From: Verrucomicrobiota bacterium
GTDB taxonomy: Bacteria; Verrucomicrobiota; Verrucomicrobiia; Limisphaerales; CAIMTB01
Direction: 5' to 3'
Length of the DNA stretch: 32,824 nt
NCBI GenBank assembly: GCA_963205105.1
Contig: CAUJJW010000010.1
Location: 1-32,824, forward strand
The notes beneath the pieces were generated by a model, which made no database searches, had not been told where the DNA came from, and was given only the letters and a program-made list of their open reading frames with translations. The translations under genes were made by a program, and so were the position numbers. Of this stretch, positions 8,583 through 16,201 are shown piece after piece. Position 1 is the first letter of the stretch, and every line of letters begins with the position of its first letter.

Positions 8583-9206
8583 TCACGATTTCTTCCGAAT
8601 CAGCGCCACCATCACGCCCTGGATCACCAATTCGGCGGCCGGAATGAGGTCCGGGTACTTCGGGTTCTCCGCCCTCAGGAACGGACGCCCACGCTGCACG
8701 AGGAACGTCTTCAGCGTGCTTTGCCCGTCGATCAACGCCGCCACCACATCCCCCGGTTTCGGTTCCTTCCCGTGTTCAATGACCACCACGTCCCCGTGCA
8801 GAATGTGCTTCCCGATCATCGAATCACCGCTCACCCGCAACGCAAACGTCCGGCTCGTGGTCCGGATGCCGACGGACTCCACATCCACGCTGATGCAGCC
8901 CTCGGCCTCCTGCTCCCGGTCCGTCGGCGAACCAGCAGGAATGCTGCCGTAGATCGGAATATCCACGATCCGCTGGCGCAGAGCCCGGAGCGGGGAGACG
9001 AGTTGAATGGATCGGGTTTTGCCCTCGGTGGTGGCGAGCAGGCCCTTGCGGCGCAGGGCCGCGACGTGCTTGGCCACCGCGCTCACATGGGGAATGCCCA
9101 ATTGTTCGCCGATTTCGCGGTAGGACGGCGGTGGAGCGCCCTGCGCCTGGCGGAGTTCCAGGAGCCGAAGCACGTCGCGTTGTCGATGGGTGGCCTGAGT
9201 GTTCAT
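8583..9206 (-). CDS. lexA: LexA SOS repressor
   Basis: LexA represses SOS genes and inactivates itself by RecA-stimulated cleavage. The 207-residue product has a winged-helix DNA-binding domain (residues ~1-70, recognition helix region HVSAVAKHVAALRRKG). It also has the Ala91-Gly92 cleavage site (SIPAGSP) and an S24 peptidase domain with nucleophile Ser129 (SGDSM) and general base Lys166 (TLKTF). The ATG at 9206 is preferred over a GTG at 9227. The ATG gives the usual LexA length and leaves a palindromic operator and promoter just upstream, whereas the GTG would put the operator inside the gene. It is the first gene of a two-gene unit with the fused polymerase, 17 bases apart, echoing the known lexA-imuA-imuB-dnaE2 mutagenesis cassettes. 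Confidence 0.95.
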   Translation of the reverse strand: MNTQATHRQRDVLRLLELRQAQGAPPPSYREIGEQLGIPHVSAVAKHVAALRRKGLLATTEGKTRSIQLVSPLRALRQRIVDIPIYGSIPAGSPTDREQEAEGCISVDVESVGIRTTSRTFALRVSGDSMIGKHILHGDVVVIEHGKEPKPGDVVAALIDGQSTLKTFLVQRGRPFLRAENPKYPDLIPAAELVIQGVMVALIRKKS

Positions 9207-9207
9207 G

Positions 9208-9223
9208 GTGAACGTCTGTTCAC
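9208..9223 (-). promoter_or_regulatory. Putative LexA operator upstream of lexA
   Basis: The perfect palindrome GTGAAC-GTCT-GTTCAC (6-bp arms, 4-bp spacer) ends one base before the lexA ATG. It sits just downstream of a -10-like box, where a bound repressor would block transcription initiation. The core GAAC-N4-GTTC resembles the Gram-positive-type LexA box. A partial second palindrome, GTTC-ATGGT-GAAC, overlaps the start codon (9201-9213). Confidence 0.65.
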
Positions 9224-9229
9224 CCACCG

Positions 9230-9258
9230 ACTAGACACACTCCGCCGACAGGGGTCAA
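9230..9258 (-). promoter_or_regulatory. Putative lexA promoter
   Basis: On the minus strand a TTGACC -35 box (9253-9258) is separated by exactly 17 bases from TCTAGT (9230-9235), which matches the -10 consensus at four of six positions. Transcription would start near the operator, leaving a leader of only about 15-20 bases. Confidence 0.55.
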
Positions 9259-9281
9259 AGGGAAGTTGTTGACGGGCGGGT

Positions 9282-9794
9282 TCAGGCGGCCCGCTGCGTT
9301 TCCAAGAGCTTGCGCCAGATCACGATGAAGGCGCTGGCGAAATCTTCCGGGCGCCGTTCGATCCAACCGGTCAACGCGTCCGGATGAAACCATTCCAACC
9401 GGTCCACTTCCGATTCCTGCCGCACAAACGGCCCTTCGGACGCGCAGCGGTAGACCCAGACAAATTCCTGGCCCGTGGCCGGCGTGGCTTCCAGATAGAA
9501 CAGGCGCTCCGGAACCGTCGCCACCTCCAGGCCGATCTCCTCCCGCAACTCGCGCACCGCACAGGCATCATAGGCCTCGCCCTGGTCCAAATGCCCCGAC
9601 GACGAGGAATCCCAGGTGCCGGGAAAGCAGTCCTTCCGCATCGATCGCTTTTGCAACAGCAGATCCCCGCGGTGGTTGAAGACCAGGACGTGCACCGCGC
9701 GATGTTTCAAATGAAGTCGATGCACCTCGCTCCGGGGACGTTGCCCGATCACTTCGTCCCGGTCGTTCACCACATCGAATATCTCCTCGGACAT
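9282..9794 (-). CDS. Nudix hydrolase, IDI/YfcD-like
   Basis: The 170-residue protein has a complete Nudix box at residues 67-90: Gly67, Glu73, Arg81-Glu82, Glu85-Glu86 and Gly88. The N terminus (FDVVNDRDEVIGQRPRSEVH) and the stretch KRSMRKDCFPGTWDSSSSGH are typical of the isopentenyl-diphosphate isomerase-like/YfcD branch. Such enzymes hydrolyse nucleoside-diphosphate-linked or related substrates with Mg2+; the substrate here is unknown. A true IDI would use different active-site residues, so hydrolase is the safer call. It lies 48 bases downstream of the Gfo/Idh/MocA gene on the same strand and may be co-transcribed with it. A separate lexA promoter follows. Confidence 0.85.
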   Translation of the reverse strand: MSEEIFDVVNDRDEVIGQRPRSEVHRLHLKHRAVHVLVFNHRGDLLLQKRSMRKDCFPGTWDSSSSGHLDQGEAYDACAVRELREEIGLEVATVPERLFYLEATPATGQEFVWVYRCASEGPFVRQESEVDRLEWFHPDALTGWIERRPEDFASAFIVIWRKLLETQRAA

Positions 9795-9842
9795 CCGGCA
9801 AGCCTGCCCGAGCCCCGTTCCCGTGGGGAGTCCAGAATCCCG

Positions 9843-11177
9843 TCACACCATCCCCGGCTGGCCGGGAACCGGCAGCGGGTAACGTCCGTCGGCTCCGGCT
9901 TGAACCGGTGCCGGCGCGTCGATGCTTTGGATCCGGGCCAAGCCCGGCGCGAGTTCGACCTCCGAGGCCAGGGCTTCGTCCCAACTGAGCATCTTCCCGG
10001 ATTCGAGGGCCATGCGTCCGAGAATGCCCACCATGGCCGCCTTGGCGCAGCGCTCGGCTTCGTTGTGGGGTTTGTCGTTGCGGATGGCGTCCATCAGCAG
10101 ATCCCACTCCTCCTGATAAGCATTGTGGGCCGGCCCCTTCCACTGCCACGTCATGTTCTCCGAGACCGTCCGGTGCCCCTTGAAGATCCGGGGACGGGAA
10201 ATGCCTTCGCCCAGTTCCGCCGAGCCGGTCGTCCCGTGAATCACGCAGCCCCAATAGTCGTGGCACTGGTTCATGTGCCGCCCCTGCGCCACCATCCGGG
10301 TTCCGTCCGGAAACGCGTATTCCACCATGTACTGGTCGAAGAGCTGGTCCGGCTCGGTTCGAACCCGCCGCGCCCCCTGGCCCTGGGCGGACACCGGCCA
10401 GGCATCCTTCACCAGACAGCAGACGTCGAGGTTGTGGATGAGCCAGTCGAGCAGGAAACTCCCGTTCACCCAGGTGAAGTTCGAATAGTTCCGAATCTGG
10501 TGGGCCAGTTCCGATTCCCCCGCGCGGCGCGGCGCAAAGCCCACCCCGCCATGCATGCGATAGGCATACGCCGTGATGACGTCGCCGATGGCACCGTCCC
10601 GGATGCGTTGGACCGTTTCCTCCAGGGGTTTCGAATGCCGGCTCATCAGGCCCCCGGCAATCTTCAGGTTCTTCGCCTTCGCCGCCTCGCCCGCCCGCAG
10701 CACCCGCCGGATGCCGGGCGCATCGACGGCGAACGATTTCTCCATGAAGACGTGAACACCGCGCGCAACCGCGTATTCCAGGTGCATTGGCCGGAACGCC
10801 GGCGGTGTCGTCAGAATCACCACGCCATTCTTGGGAAGCACGTCGATCGCCTGGCGAAAGGCGTCGAACCCGATGAACTGCCGGTCCGGCGGCACCTGGA
10901 TCTTTTCGGGATGCTGCTGCCGCAGGGCGTTGATGCTTCCTTCCAGCCGGTCTGGAAACACATCCGCCATGGCCACCAGCCGGGTCGGACCGCGGGTGGA
11001 CAACGCATTGGAAACGGCGCCCGTCCCACGACCGCCACAGCCCACGATCGCCACATCGATGGTGCCGTCATCGGCCGCGTACGCCCCCACCTCGATCGCA
11101 CGAGTCAAGGCGGCGGCGGCCAGCGCGGACCCGGAGTGTTGGAGAAAGGCTCGTCGGGTGGACACGGGGGCTTTCAT
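9843..11177 (-). CDS. Tat-exported Gfo/Idh/MocA-family oxidoreductase
   Basis: The ATG at 11177 places a Tat signal (VSTRRAFLQ, then an alanine-rich hydrophobic core) at the N terminus. The frame extends further upstream without resembling the family. The 444-residue product has an N-terminal Rossmann NAD(P)-binding fold (VAIVGCGGRGTGAVSNAL). The family's substrate-binding C-terminal domain follows. The usual EKP motif reads EKS here (HVFMEKSF). Related proteins oxidise or epimerise sugars, some with tightly bound NAD in the periplasm. The gene lies 73 bases after a sugar isomerase/epimerase gene on the same strand. That pairing recurs at 16202-18413 and suggests joint processing of an oxidised sugar. 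Confidence 0.9.
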   Translation of the reverse strand: MKAPVSTRRAFLQHSGSALAAAALTRAIEVGAYAADDGTIDVAIVGCGGRGTGAVSNALSTRGPTRLVAMADVFPDRLEGSINALRQQHPEKIQVPPDRQFIGFDAFRQAIDVLPKNGVVILTTPPAFRPMHLEYAVARGVHVFMEKSFAVDAPGIRRVLRAGEAAKAKNLKIAGGLMSRHSKPLEETVQRIRDGAIGDVITAYAYRMHGGVGFAPRRAGESELAHQIRNYSNFTWVNGSFLLDWLIHNLDVCCLVKDAWPVSAQGQGARRVRTEPDQLFDQYMVEYAFPDGTRMVAQGRHMNQCHDYWGCVIHGTTGSAELGEGISRPRIFKGHRTVSENMTWQWKGPAHNAYQEEWDLLMDAIRNDKPHNEAERCAKAAMVGILGRMALESGKMLSWDEALASEVELAPGLARIQSIDAPAPVQAGADGRYPLPVPGQPGMV

Positions 11178-11251
11178 GGTGCGCCGAGCGTAGGGCGGGC
11201 CGTGAACCTGTCCGGAGTTTTGGGGCGAATCGCCACCGAAAAACTCCCCCA

Positions 11252-12112
11252 TCACTCATGAGCAATGCCCAGTTCGTTCAGCGTCCGCTTCAACCACGTC
11301 AGCGAATCCTCGATCACCGAACCATCGCACTCCAGGCTCAGGTTCCCCTCCCAGCCTGCATCCCGGAGAAGGGTCAGACAGGACCGTATGTTCTCGGCGT
11401 TGACGCCTTCCCCGATGGCGCAGTGGCTGAGCGCGATGCCCGTCGCCCCTCCCCGCAATGCCTCTGCCAGCGCCCGCGACACATCCTTCACGTGCACGGG
11501 GCTGACCTTCGCCAGAAAGCGACGCAGGAACGCCACCGGATCACGCCCTGCAATGAAGGTGTTCCCCGTGTCCATGTTCATCCGGAGAAAGGGACTGCAC
11601 ACGAACCCCAGCATCTCCGCCATCGCCTCCGGGTTGGTGGTGAAGAACCCGTGCGGCTCGATGTTGACGACCACTTCATGGGCCTCAGCCACCCGCAGAA
11701 TCTGCGTGTAACAACGCTTCATCAGCGCCATGGCCTCGCCCGCCTCCAAACCCTCCGGCGCACGCAACCCGTCGGTGGTGTCGACACACGGACATCCCAC
11801 CTGAGCCGCCCAGGCGATCGATTTCAAAACGTAGGGCACCCCGCGGGTCAGCCCCTCCTCGCCACTCAACGGGAACGCCGCGTCCACCTGCGAAAACCGC
11901 ACCCCATACCGATCCATCTTCCGCCGCAGCAGCACCGGGTCCTCATACAGCGCCACATGCGGCTGATAGCCCAGTCCATGCAGCCAGCTCACCCCATCGA
12001 TCAACCCACACTCGATCCGACCCACCCCGTTGCGCTGGGCCCAGTCCAGGCACTTGTCGAACGACCAGTACGATCCGTTGAACGCATCCGTGTGAAATCC
12101 AATGGTCATCAT
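11252..12112 (-). CDS. Sugar phosphate isomerase/epimerase (xylose isomerase-like TIM barrel)
   Basis: Product of ~286 residues starting MMTIGFHTDAF; tandem ATGs at 12112 and 12109 leave the exact start open. Upstream in-frame sequence runs into a dispersed repeat and is not coding. The AP-endonuclease-2/xylose-isomerase-like barrel shows NIEPHGFF and MNMDTGNTF (metal-ligand strands), SPVHVKDVS, and a C-terminal LSLECDG. It has no signal peptide, so it is cytoplasmic, unlike its counterpart at 16202. It is probably the first gene of a unit with the oxidoreductase downstream, and it is divergent from the pseudopilin gene. Its upstream region holds a MITE-like element. Confidence 0.88.
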   Translation of the reverse strand: MMTIGFHTDAFNGSYWSFDKCLDWAQRNGVGRIECGLIDGVSWLHGLGYQPHVALYEDPVLLRRKMDRYGVRFSQVDAAFPLSGEEGLTRGVPYVLKSIAWAAQVGCPCVDTTDGLRAPEGLEAGEAMALMKRCYTQILRVAEAHEVVVNIEPHGFFTTNPEAMAEMLGFVCSPFLRMNMDTGNTFIAGRDPVAFLRRFLAKVSPVHVKDVSRALAEALRGGATGIALSHCAIGEGVNAENIRSCLTLLRDAGWEGNLSLECDGSVIEDSLTWLKRTLNELGIAHE

Positions 12113-12199
12113 GGCGGGGCGGGATTCGGCGGAGATCATCTCCGTGGCTGCCTCCCTTGTTCCCGGACGCCGCCCCCGCGTCAACGGACCTGGGACCGG

Positions 12200-12370
12200 G
12201 GGGCGTATCTCCGTGGATGGGAGATCTCCAAGCATCGGAGGGTTTTGGACAGGATTCACAGGATGAACAGGATGCCCAGGAACCCAAGCGGAACGGCATT
12301 TCATCCTGTTCATCGTGTTCATCCTGTCGAAACGAGGGCTGTGTCCTCCGACAACACGGAGATGCGCCCC
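12200..12370. mobile_element. MITE-like element, copy A (171 bp)
   Basis: The ends are 16-bp inverted repeats: GGGGCGTATCTCCGTG at 12200-12215 and the complement of GGGGCGCATCTCCGTG at 12355-12370 (one mismatch). They are flanked by a perfect 7-bp direct duplication, GGACCGG (12193-12199 and 12371-12377). The interior contains 9-bp-periodic units (ACAGGATGA, CATCCTGTT) in opposite orientations that can fold into a hairpin. It contains no gene. It occupies most of the divergent intergenic region 12113-12470 between the isomerase and pseudopilin genes. A near-identical copy lies inverted at 15949. Confidence 0.8.
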
Positions 12371-12470
12371 GGACCGGGAACCCTCCGAATCCAGCCGTGA
12401 CAAGGGTTAATGACAACGGTAAGCCATCGGAATCCACTCACCGTCCGTCCACCCATCTCCCGCGACACCC

Positions 12471-13289
12471 ATGCATTCCCGGCGCGCTCCCATTGCTCTC
12501 TCCGGTCTCCAGGGTCGGAGGGCCGCCTTCACGCTCATCGAACTGCTGGTCGTGATCGCCATCATCGCGATCCTGGCCAGCATGCTGCTTCCCGCACTGG
12601 CCAAGGCCAAGGAACGCGCCAAACGCATCAGCTGCATTTCCAACCTCAAGATGCAGGCACTGGCCTTCATCATGTACGCCGACGACTACCGGGAGACCTT
12701 CCCCACCGCGGACCAGACCACCGCCTGGAAGCTCGATGCCCTCTACGTCATGAGCAAGGACCAGGGCCTCACCCTGATCAGCTACGGCATGTCCGGCGGT
12801 GCGGTGCGTAAAAACGCCGCCGAATTCCAGGCCGAGATCCAACAGAAGAAAACACTCCCCACCACTTGGCGCTGCCCCACCCGGCTCGATCCACCGCGGC
12901 TCTTCGACGAAAAGGGTCTCCTGCACATCGACAATTTCATGATCCTCACCGGCCTTCGTGGCAACGGCGCCACCCCGGATCCCCGCTTCAAAGGCACCAA
13001 TTCACCCGCCCGCACCACCGACCCCGTCGGACCGCTCACCGCCGATCACACCCAGGTCTTCCCCGCCCGCAAATCCTGGATCTCCAACCACGGCAGCAAG
13101 GGCGCACCCGCCGTCCTGGGCGAGGTCGACTGGAGCAACATGCCGTCCGGGATCAACCAGTCGTTCAGCGACGGCCATGCCGAATGGGTCCCTCAGTCCA
13201 AGATCGTGAAAGCCGGCCCCAACCTGCCCCACGCCAAGTCCCTCTGGGCCTCCGGTTGGCCCTGGGACTGGGCCTGGCTCGACCGCTGA
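12471..13289 (+). CDS. Type II secretion pseudopilin-like protein (prepilin N-methylation domain)
   Basis: The 272-residue protein has a class III prepilin signal, [16 protein letters not shown]. Cleavage is expected between Ala19 and Phe20, with the +5 Glu at residue 24, followed by the hydrophobic assembly helix. The globular part ends with FSDGHAEWV, the H-X9-DG-type tail seen in the large pseudopilin families of Verrucomicrobiota and Planctomycetota. After processing by a prepilin peptidase it would assemble in a pilus-like or type II secretion fibre, or be a membrane-anchored surface protein. No secretion apparatus genes are nearby, so it looks like one of many dispersed paralogues. It ends 13 bases before the convergent stop of the SnoaL-like gene. 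Confidence 0.88.
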   Translation: MHSRRAPIALSGLQGRRAAFTLIELLVVIAIIAILASMLLPALAKAKERAKRISCISNLKMQALAFIMYADDYRETFPTADQTTAWKLDALYVMSKDQGLTLISYGMSGGAVRKNAAEFQAEIQQKKTLPTTWRCPTRLDPPRLFDEKGLLHIDNFMILTGLRGNGATPDPRFKGTNSPARTTDPVGPLTADHTQVFPARKSWISNHGSKGAPAVLGEVDWSNMPSGINQSFSDGHAEWVPQSKIVKAGPNLPHAKSLWASGWPWDWAWLDR

Positions 13290-13302
13290 ATCGCGCCTTC
13301 GC

Positions 13303-14178
13303 TCACGGGTAGTCGATCGCGAGGTCCAGGGCTACCCGCCAGGTGCCACTCCATCCCGATCGACGCCACACCCGCGCCCAACTGCGCACCGCCTTCGGCG
13401 GCGTGGTGCCGCTCCCCAGCAATTCGCTTTCCCCCCACGCGTATCCCAGATCACCGCTTCCGGAAATCATCACGCCCTGGACCGCATCCCGAGTCTTGCG
13501 CGCGTTTGCGGACAAGAACCGCACCGCATCCGTCCGGCCCACGACCGGCGGAGCCCCGGGTCGCAACACGCGCACCCGCTTGTGACCATGGGCTTCTACC
13601 GCGGCCGCTTCACCCTCACGCGCTGATCGGCGGCCATAGGCTTCCTCCACGAACTTCAAATCGCGCCCACGCTGCGTCTGCTGCCAACCCGCCAACGGTT
13701 CATCAGCGTCCTCCGGTCCATCGGCATCCACCCGCCACGGGAAGGACATCGACGGGCCGCCGACACCAGCATCCAGCGCCACTTTCCAGCCCTCCGCCGT
13801 CCGGCGCCAAACCGTCAGATACTGGCCGGTCGCCTGGATCGTCGCATTCGTCCGCGACGCCCGATAGCGCCAGGGACCTGTGGTGAACCCAAGGTCGCCC
13901 GACTCCGCCAACCGTGCCGACGACGGCGCCCATTCCAGCAGTCCGACATCTTCCGGTGCCGTCTCAAAGAACGTCGCTCCGACCACGGGTCGTGGACGGA
14001 AGAGCAATCCATCGGGCGCAAGGTATTGAAGGAAGCCGGACTTGGCGCCCTGGGCGGCGACTGCCGCCGCGAAGTCCCGTTCCAACGTCACCAGAAGCTC
14101 CGGCCCAGCCCACACCTGAACCGCCCAACCCGCCCAACCACACAGTGCCAGAAGCTTCGTCAGTCCTGTCGCGTTCAC
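13303..14178 (-). CDS. Exported SnoaL/NTF2-like protein (DUF4440-type)
   Basis: A GTG start at 14178 overlaps the aldolase stop in a GTGA arrangement and gives a 291-residue product with an N-terminal signal peptide (LLALCGWAGWAVQVWAG). Longer upstream in-frame sequence lies antisense-like within the aldolase gene and is not convincing. Two cone-fold-like halves are suggested: ~28-150 with YLTVWRRTAEGWKVALD and ~165-290 with WARVWRRSGWSGTWRVALD. This is the repeated 'W.r....W.va.D' ending of NTF2-like domains. The family includes isomerases, hydrolases and ligand binders, so no reaction can be assigned. Coupling to the aldolase and kinase genes suggests a supporting role in the same sugar pathway. 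Confidence 0.7.
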   Translation of the reverse strand: MNATGLTKLLALCGWAGWAVQVWAGPELLVTLERDFAAAVAAQGAKSGFLQYLAPDGLLFRPRPVVGATFFETAPEDVGLLEWAPSSARLAESGDLGFTTGPWRYRASRTNATIQATGQYLTVWRRTAEGWKVALDAGVGGPSMSFPWRVDADGPEDADEPLAGWQQTQRGRDLKFVEEAYGRRSAREGEAAAVEAHGHKRVRVLRPGAPPVVGRTDAVRFLSANARKTRDAVQGVMISGSGDLGYAWGESELLGSGTTPPKAVRSWARVWRRSGWSGTWRVALDLAIDYP

Positions 14179-14849
14179 GTCCGATTGAAACCCAGTTCGG
14201 CCCCACCCGCCACTGCGTTCCAGGCTTCCCGGAACGCCCGGCACTGCGCCTCCACCCAGCCCCAATCCTCCGCGATGACCCGTTCCTTCTGGAACAGCGG
14301 ACCACCCACCCCGAAGCCGCTCGCACCGGCCCGCGCCAACGTTCCCAACGTCGACACACTCACCCCGCCCGTCGGCATCAGCCCCACCTCGGGCAACGCT
14401 TCCTTCAACGCAACCAAGAACCCCGCGCCCTTGCCCTCGGCCGGAAACACCTTCACCAAACGCGCCCCCATCTCCCAAGCCCGCATGATCTCGGTGGGAG
14501 ACAACGCCCCCGGGAACACCGGAACCCCACGCGCCACACACCGCTCAATCACCCCAGTCACCAGGGTCGGAGTCACCACGAACATCGCGCCCGCCGCCAG
14601 CGCCTGCTCCAAACGCTCCACCGACGTCACCGTTCCTGCCCCGACATTCATCTCCCGGCCATGCGCCGCCACGGCCTCGCGAATCCGCTCGGTGGCCCCA
14701 GGGGTGTCCATGGTGATCTCGGCGGTGGTCAATCCCCCCCGCACCGCGGCCGCCAGGGCTCCGGCGGTTTCGCCGGCGGAAAAGCCCCTCAGAATGCCCA
14801 CCACCGGCAGGGATTGAAATCGGGCGTCATCGAATCGAGTCAGGCTCAT
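14175..14849 (-). CDS. KDPG/KDPGal aldolase
   Basis: This 224-residue class I aldolase cleaves 2-keto-3-deoxy-6-phospho-sugar acids to pyruvate and glyceraldehyde 3-phosphate. Visible features are LPVVGILRG (Arg21), catalytic Glu44 in AEITMDTPG, GAGTV (70-74), the Schiff-base Lys133 in LVKVFPAE, and MPTGGVS with Thr160. The ILRG start resembles the galactonate enzyme DgoA. Thr160 in PTGG resembles the gluconate enzyme Eda, where DgoA has Val. Specificity between the two epimers is therefore open. The ATG at 14849 overlaps the kinase stop (ATGA) and the gene overlaps the next one by four bases, so all three are translationally coupled. Confidence 0.9.
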   Translation of the reverse strand: MSLTRFDDARFQSLPVVGILRGFSAGETAGALAAAVRGGLTTAEITMDTPGATERIREAVAAHGREMNVGAGTVTSVERLEQALAAGAMFVVTPTLVTGVIERCVARGVPVFPGALSPTEIMRAWEMGARLVKVFPAEGKGAGFLVALKEALPEVGLMPTGGVSVSTLGTLARAGASGFGVGGPLFQKERVIAEDWGWVEAQCRAFREAWNAVAGGAELGFNRT

Positions 14850-15883
14850 GGTTCCAATCCTTCCAGTCGTCCCAAAATCAACGCGTGCGATCGAAGCGTC
14901 GCGTGCAGCAAACGTTCCGGCGAAACCACCGTCAACCGGTCGGCGGCGCCCAACGTCTCGATCACGGTGCGATAGCTCTCGGAGAAGTGGGCGGCCCCCG
15001 CGATCACAATGGGCTGATCCGCACCCCAACGCACCAAGTCCACCCCCTCAGCCCCCAGCACCAGCCCCGCCAGATACCAGGCATTCCGGTCGGGCTCGCA
15101 CCGGTGCAACACGGAGCGGACGCGCACCTGAAACAACCCGCGCGCCAACCCGAGGTCACGAACGGCAATCACCCCTTGCCGAAGCTCATCCCGGTACGTC
15201 TCCAAGTCGCTCGCCGACGCCGCTCCCAAAACCGGTGGAGGCCAGGCCACGGACACCTTCAGCAAACTCTGCGTCGACAACACCTCCAGCAGTTCGCCGG
15301 TCATGTAGGTTCGAAAATCGACGATCGACCCGCTCTCCACCCGGACGTGCTTCGCATGGGTTCCCGGAAGCACCACCCGACAGCCATTGCGCGCCCCGGA
15401 CATTTCCGGCAGCGCCAGGACTCCCATGAGTTCGGTTTCCTCACCCCGCATCATGTCGGCACCCGTGCTCAGCCCCGACACCATCCAGACCGGATGCGAA
15501 GCTTCACCCACCTCCACCGTGCCCATCGACTCCACCCGCAACCCGTTTCCATCCCAAGCGCACGGTGTCGGAGCATACGGCAGCTCACGCCACCCGACAG
15601 ACGACGAAGCCATGCCCGAAATCACCACCGGCACCCCGGAAGGCACCGAAGTCGGGCCGCCGCCCAGTTCGCGAATCGCTTCCACCAACACCTGACGAAA
15701 AACCCGGGAGCGCGCTTCCGGCTGATCCACGACGCCGGACTCCACGCACCGTCCGTGCACCTCGCGAACGCCTTCCTTGCTGCGGAACTCGCGGATCACC
15801 GACACATCCGACCGCTGCACCCAGCGTAACCGGAAGGACGTTGTGCCCCAGTCGCAGCTCAGGAATTGGGTGGGGCGCGTCAT
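14846..15883 (-). CDS. dgoK: 2-dehydro-3-deoxygalactonokinase
   Basis: DgoK phosphorylates 2-keto-3-deoxy-galactonate on the way to KDPGal in the De Ley-Doudoroff pathway. The 345-residue product shows the family's blocks in order: LSCDWGTTSFRLRW (phosphate loop), SGMASSSVGWRELPY, MRGEETELMG, VLPGTHAKHV, and TYMTGELLEVL. Start ATG 15883 is chosen because homology begins at MTRPTQFLSCDWGTT. The longer frame upstream runs toward a MITE-like repeat at 15949. Its stop overlaps the aldolase start. No galactonate dehydratase is visible in the window, so the keto-deoxy acid must come from enzymes encoded elsewhere, possibly including the neighbouring oxidoreductases. Confidence 0.93.
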   Translation of the reverse strand: MTRPTQFLSCDWGTTSFRLRWVQRSDVSVIREFRSKEGVREVHGRCVESGVVDQPEARSRVFRQVLVEAIRELGGGPTSVPSGVPVVISGMASSSVGWRELPYAPTPCAWDGNGLRVESMGTVEVGEASHPVWMVSGLSTGADMMRGEETELMGVLALPEMSGARNGCRVVLPGTHAKHVRVESGSIVDFRTYMTGELLEVLSTQSLLKVSVAWPPPVLGAASASDLETYRDELRQGVIAVRDLGLARGLFQVRVRSVLHRCEPDRNAWYLAGLVLGAEGVDLVRWGADQPIVIAGAAHFSESYRTVIETLGAADRLTVVSPERLLHATLRSHALILGRLEGLEP

Positions 15884-15948
15884 GCAGTCCCCAGCCTTTG
15901 CCCGACTCCCGACCCTCCTGCAAGCCCCGGCCGCCGGATCATCGCCGC

Positions 15949-16130
15949 GGGGCACATCTCCGTGTTGTCCGAAGACACGGCCCTCGTTTTGACAGGAGGA
16001 ACACGATGAACAGGAGGAAATGCCGTTCCGCAGGGGTTCCTAAGCATCCTGTTCATCCTGTGCATCCTGTGCATCCTGTCCAAACCCCTCCAATGGTTGG
16101 CTCACCCATCCACAACTCGGAGATACGCCC
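15949..16130. mobile_element. MITE-like element, copy B (182 bp, inverted relative to copy A)
   Basis: This is a reverse-complement relative of copy A. It begins GGGGCACATCTCCGTGTTG at 15949 and ends CTCGGAGATACGCCC at 16130. The interior matches copy A closely, including a ccctcgtt..gacagg stretch and phased CATCCTGT units, here four in tandem (~16044-16080). The flanks carry a 7-bp duplication with one mismatch, TCGCCGC (15942-15948) and TCGCCAC (16131-16137). It lies in the divergent region 15884-16201 between dgoK and the exported isomerase gene, starting 66 bases upstream of the dgoK ATG. Nothing else is recognised in that intergenic stretch. Confidence 0.78.
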
Positions 16131-16201
16131 TCGCCACGAAGCAGCTTCTCTTTCGCCCCAACTCCGTTGATGGCTCCGCCACCACCACCGATAAATCCCC
16201 C

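Noticed and set aside
7453..8952. 499-codon plus-strand open frame across the polymerase and lexA genes
   Set aside because: It is antisense to two clearly identified genes and has no family resemblance.
8583..9227. GTG at 9227 as lexA start
   Set aside because: It would place the palindromic operator inside the coding region and add residues absent from LexA proteins; the ATG at 9206 fits better.
10340..10360. GGTTCGAAC T-loop-like sequence as a tRNA fragment
   Set aside because: No acceptor, D or anticodon arms surround it, and it lies inside the oxidoreductase gene.
9384..11261. 625-codon plus-strand open frame
   Set aside because: It covers the Nudix and oxidoreductase genes in antisense and has Pro/Arg/His-rich non-protein-like composition.
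16040..16080. Tandem CATCCTGT repeats as a possible CRISPR array
   Set aside because: Units are 9 bp with no unique spacers, and they lie inside an inverted-repeat-bounded element.
12193..16137. The two MITE-like copies as ends of one composite transposon
   Set aside because: Each copy has its own flanking duplication, so they inserted separately; there is no shared outer duplication.
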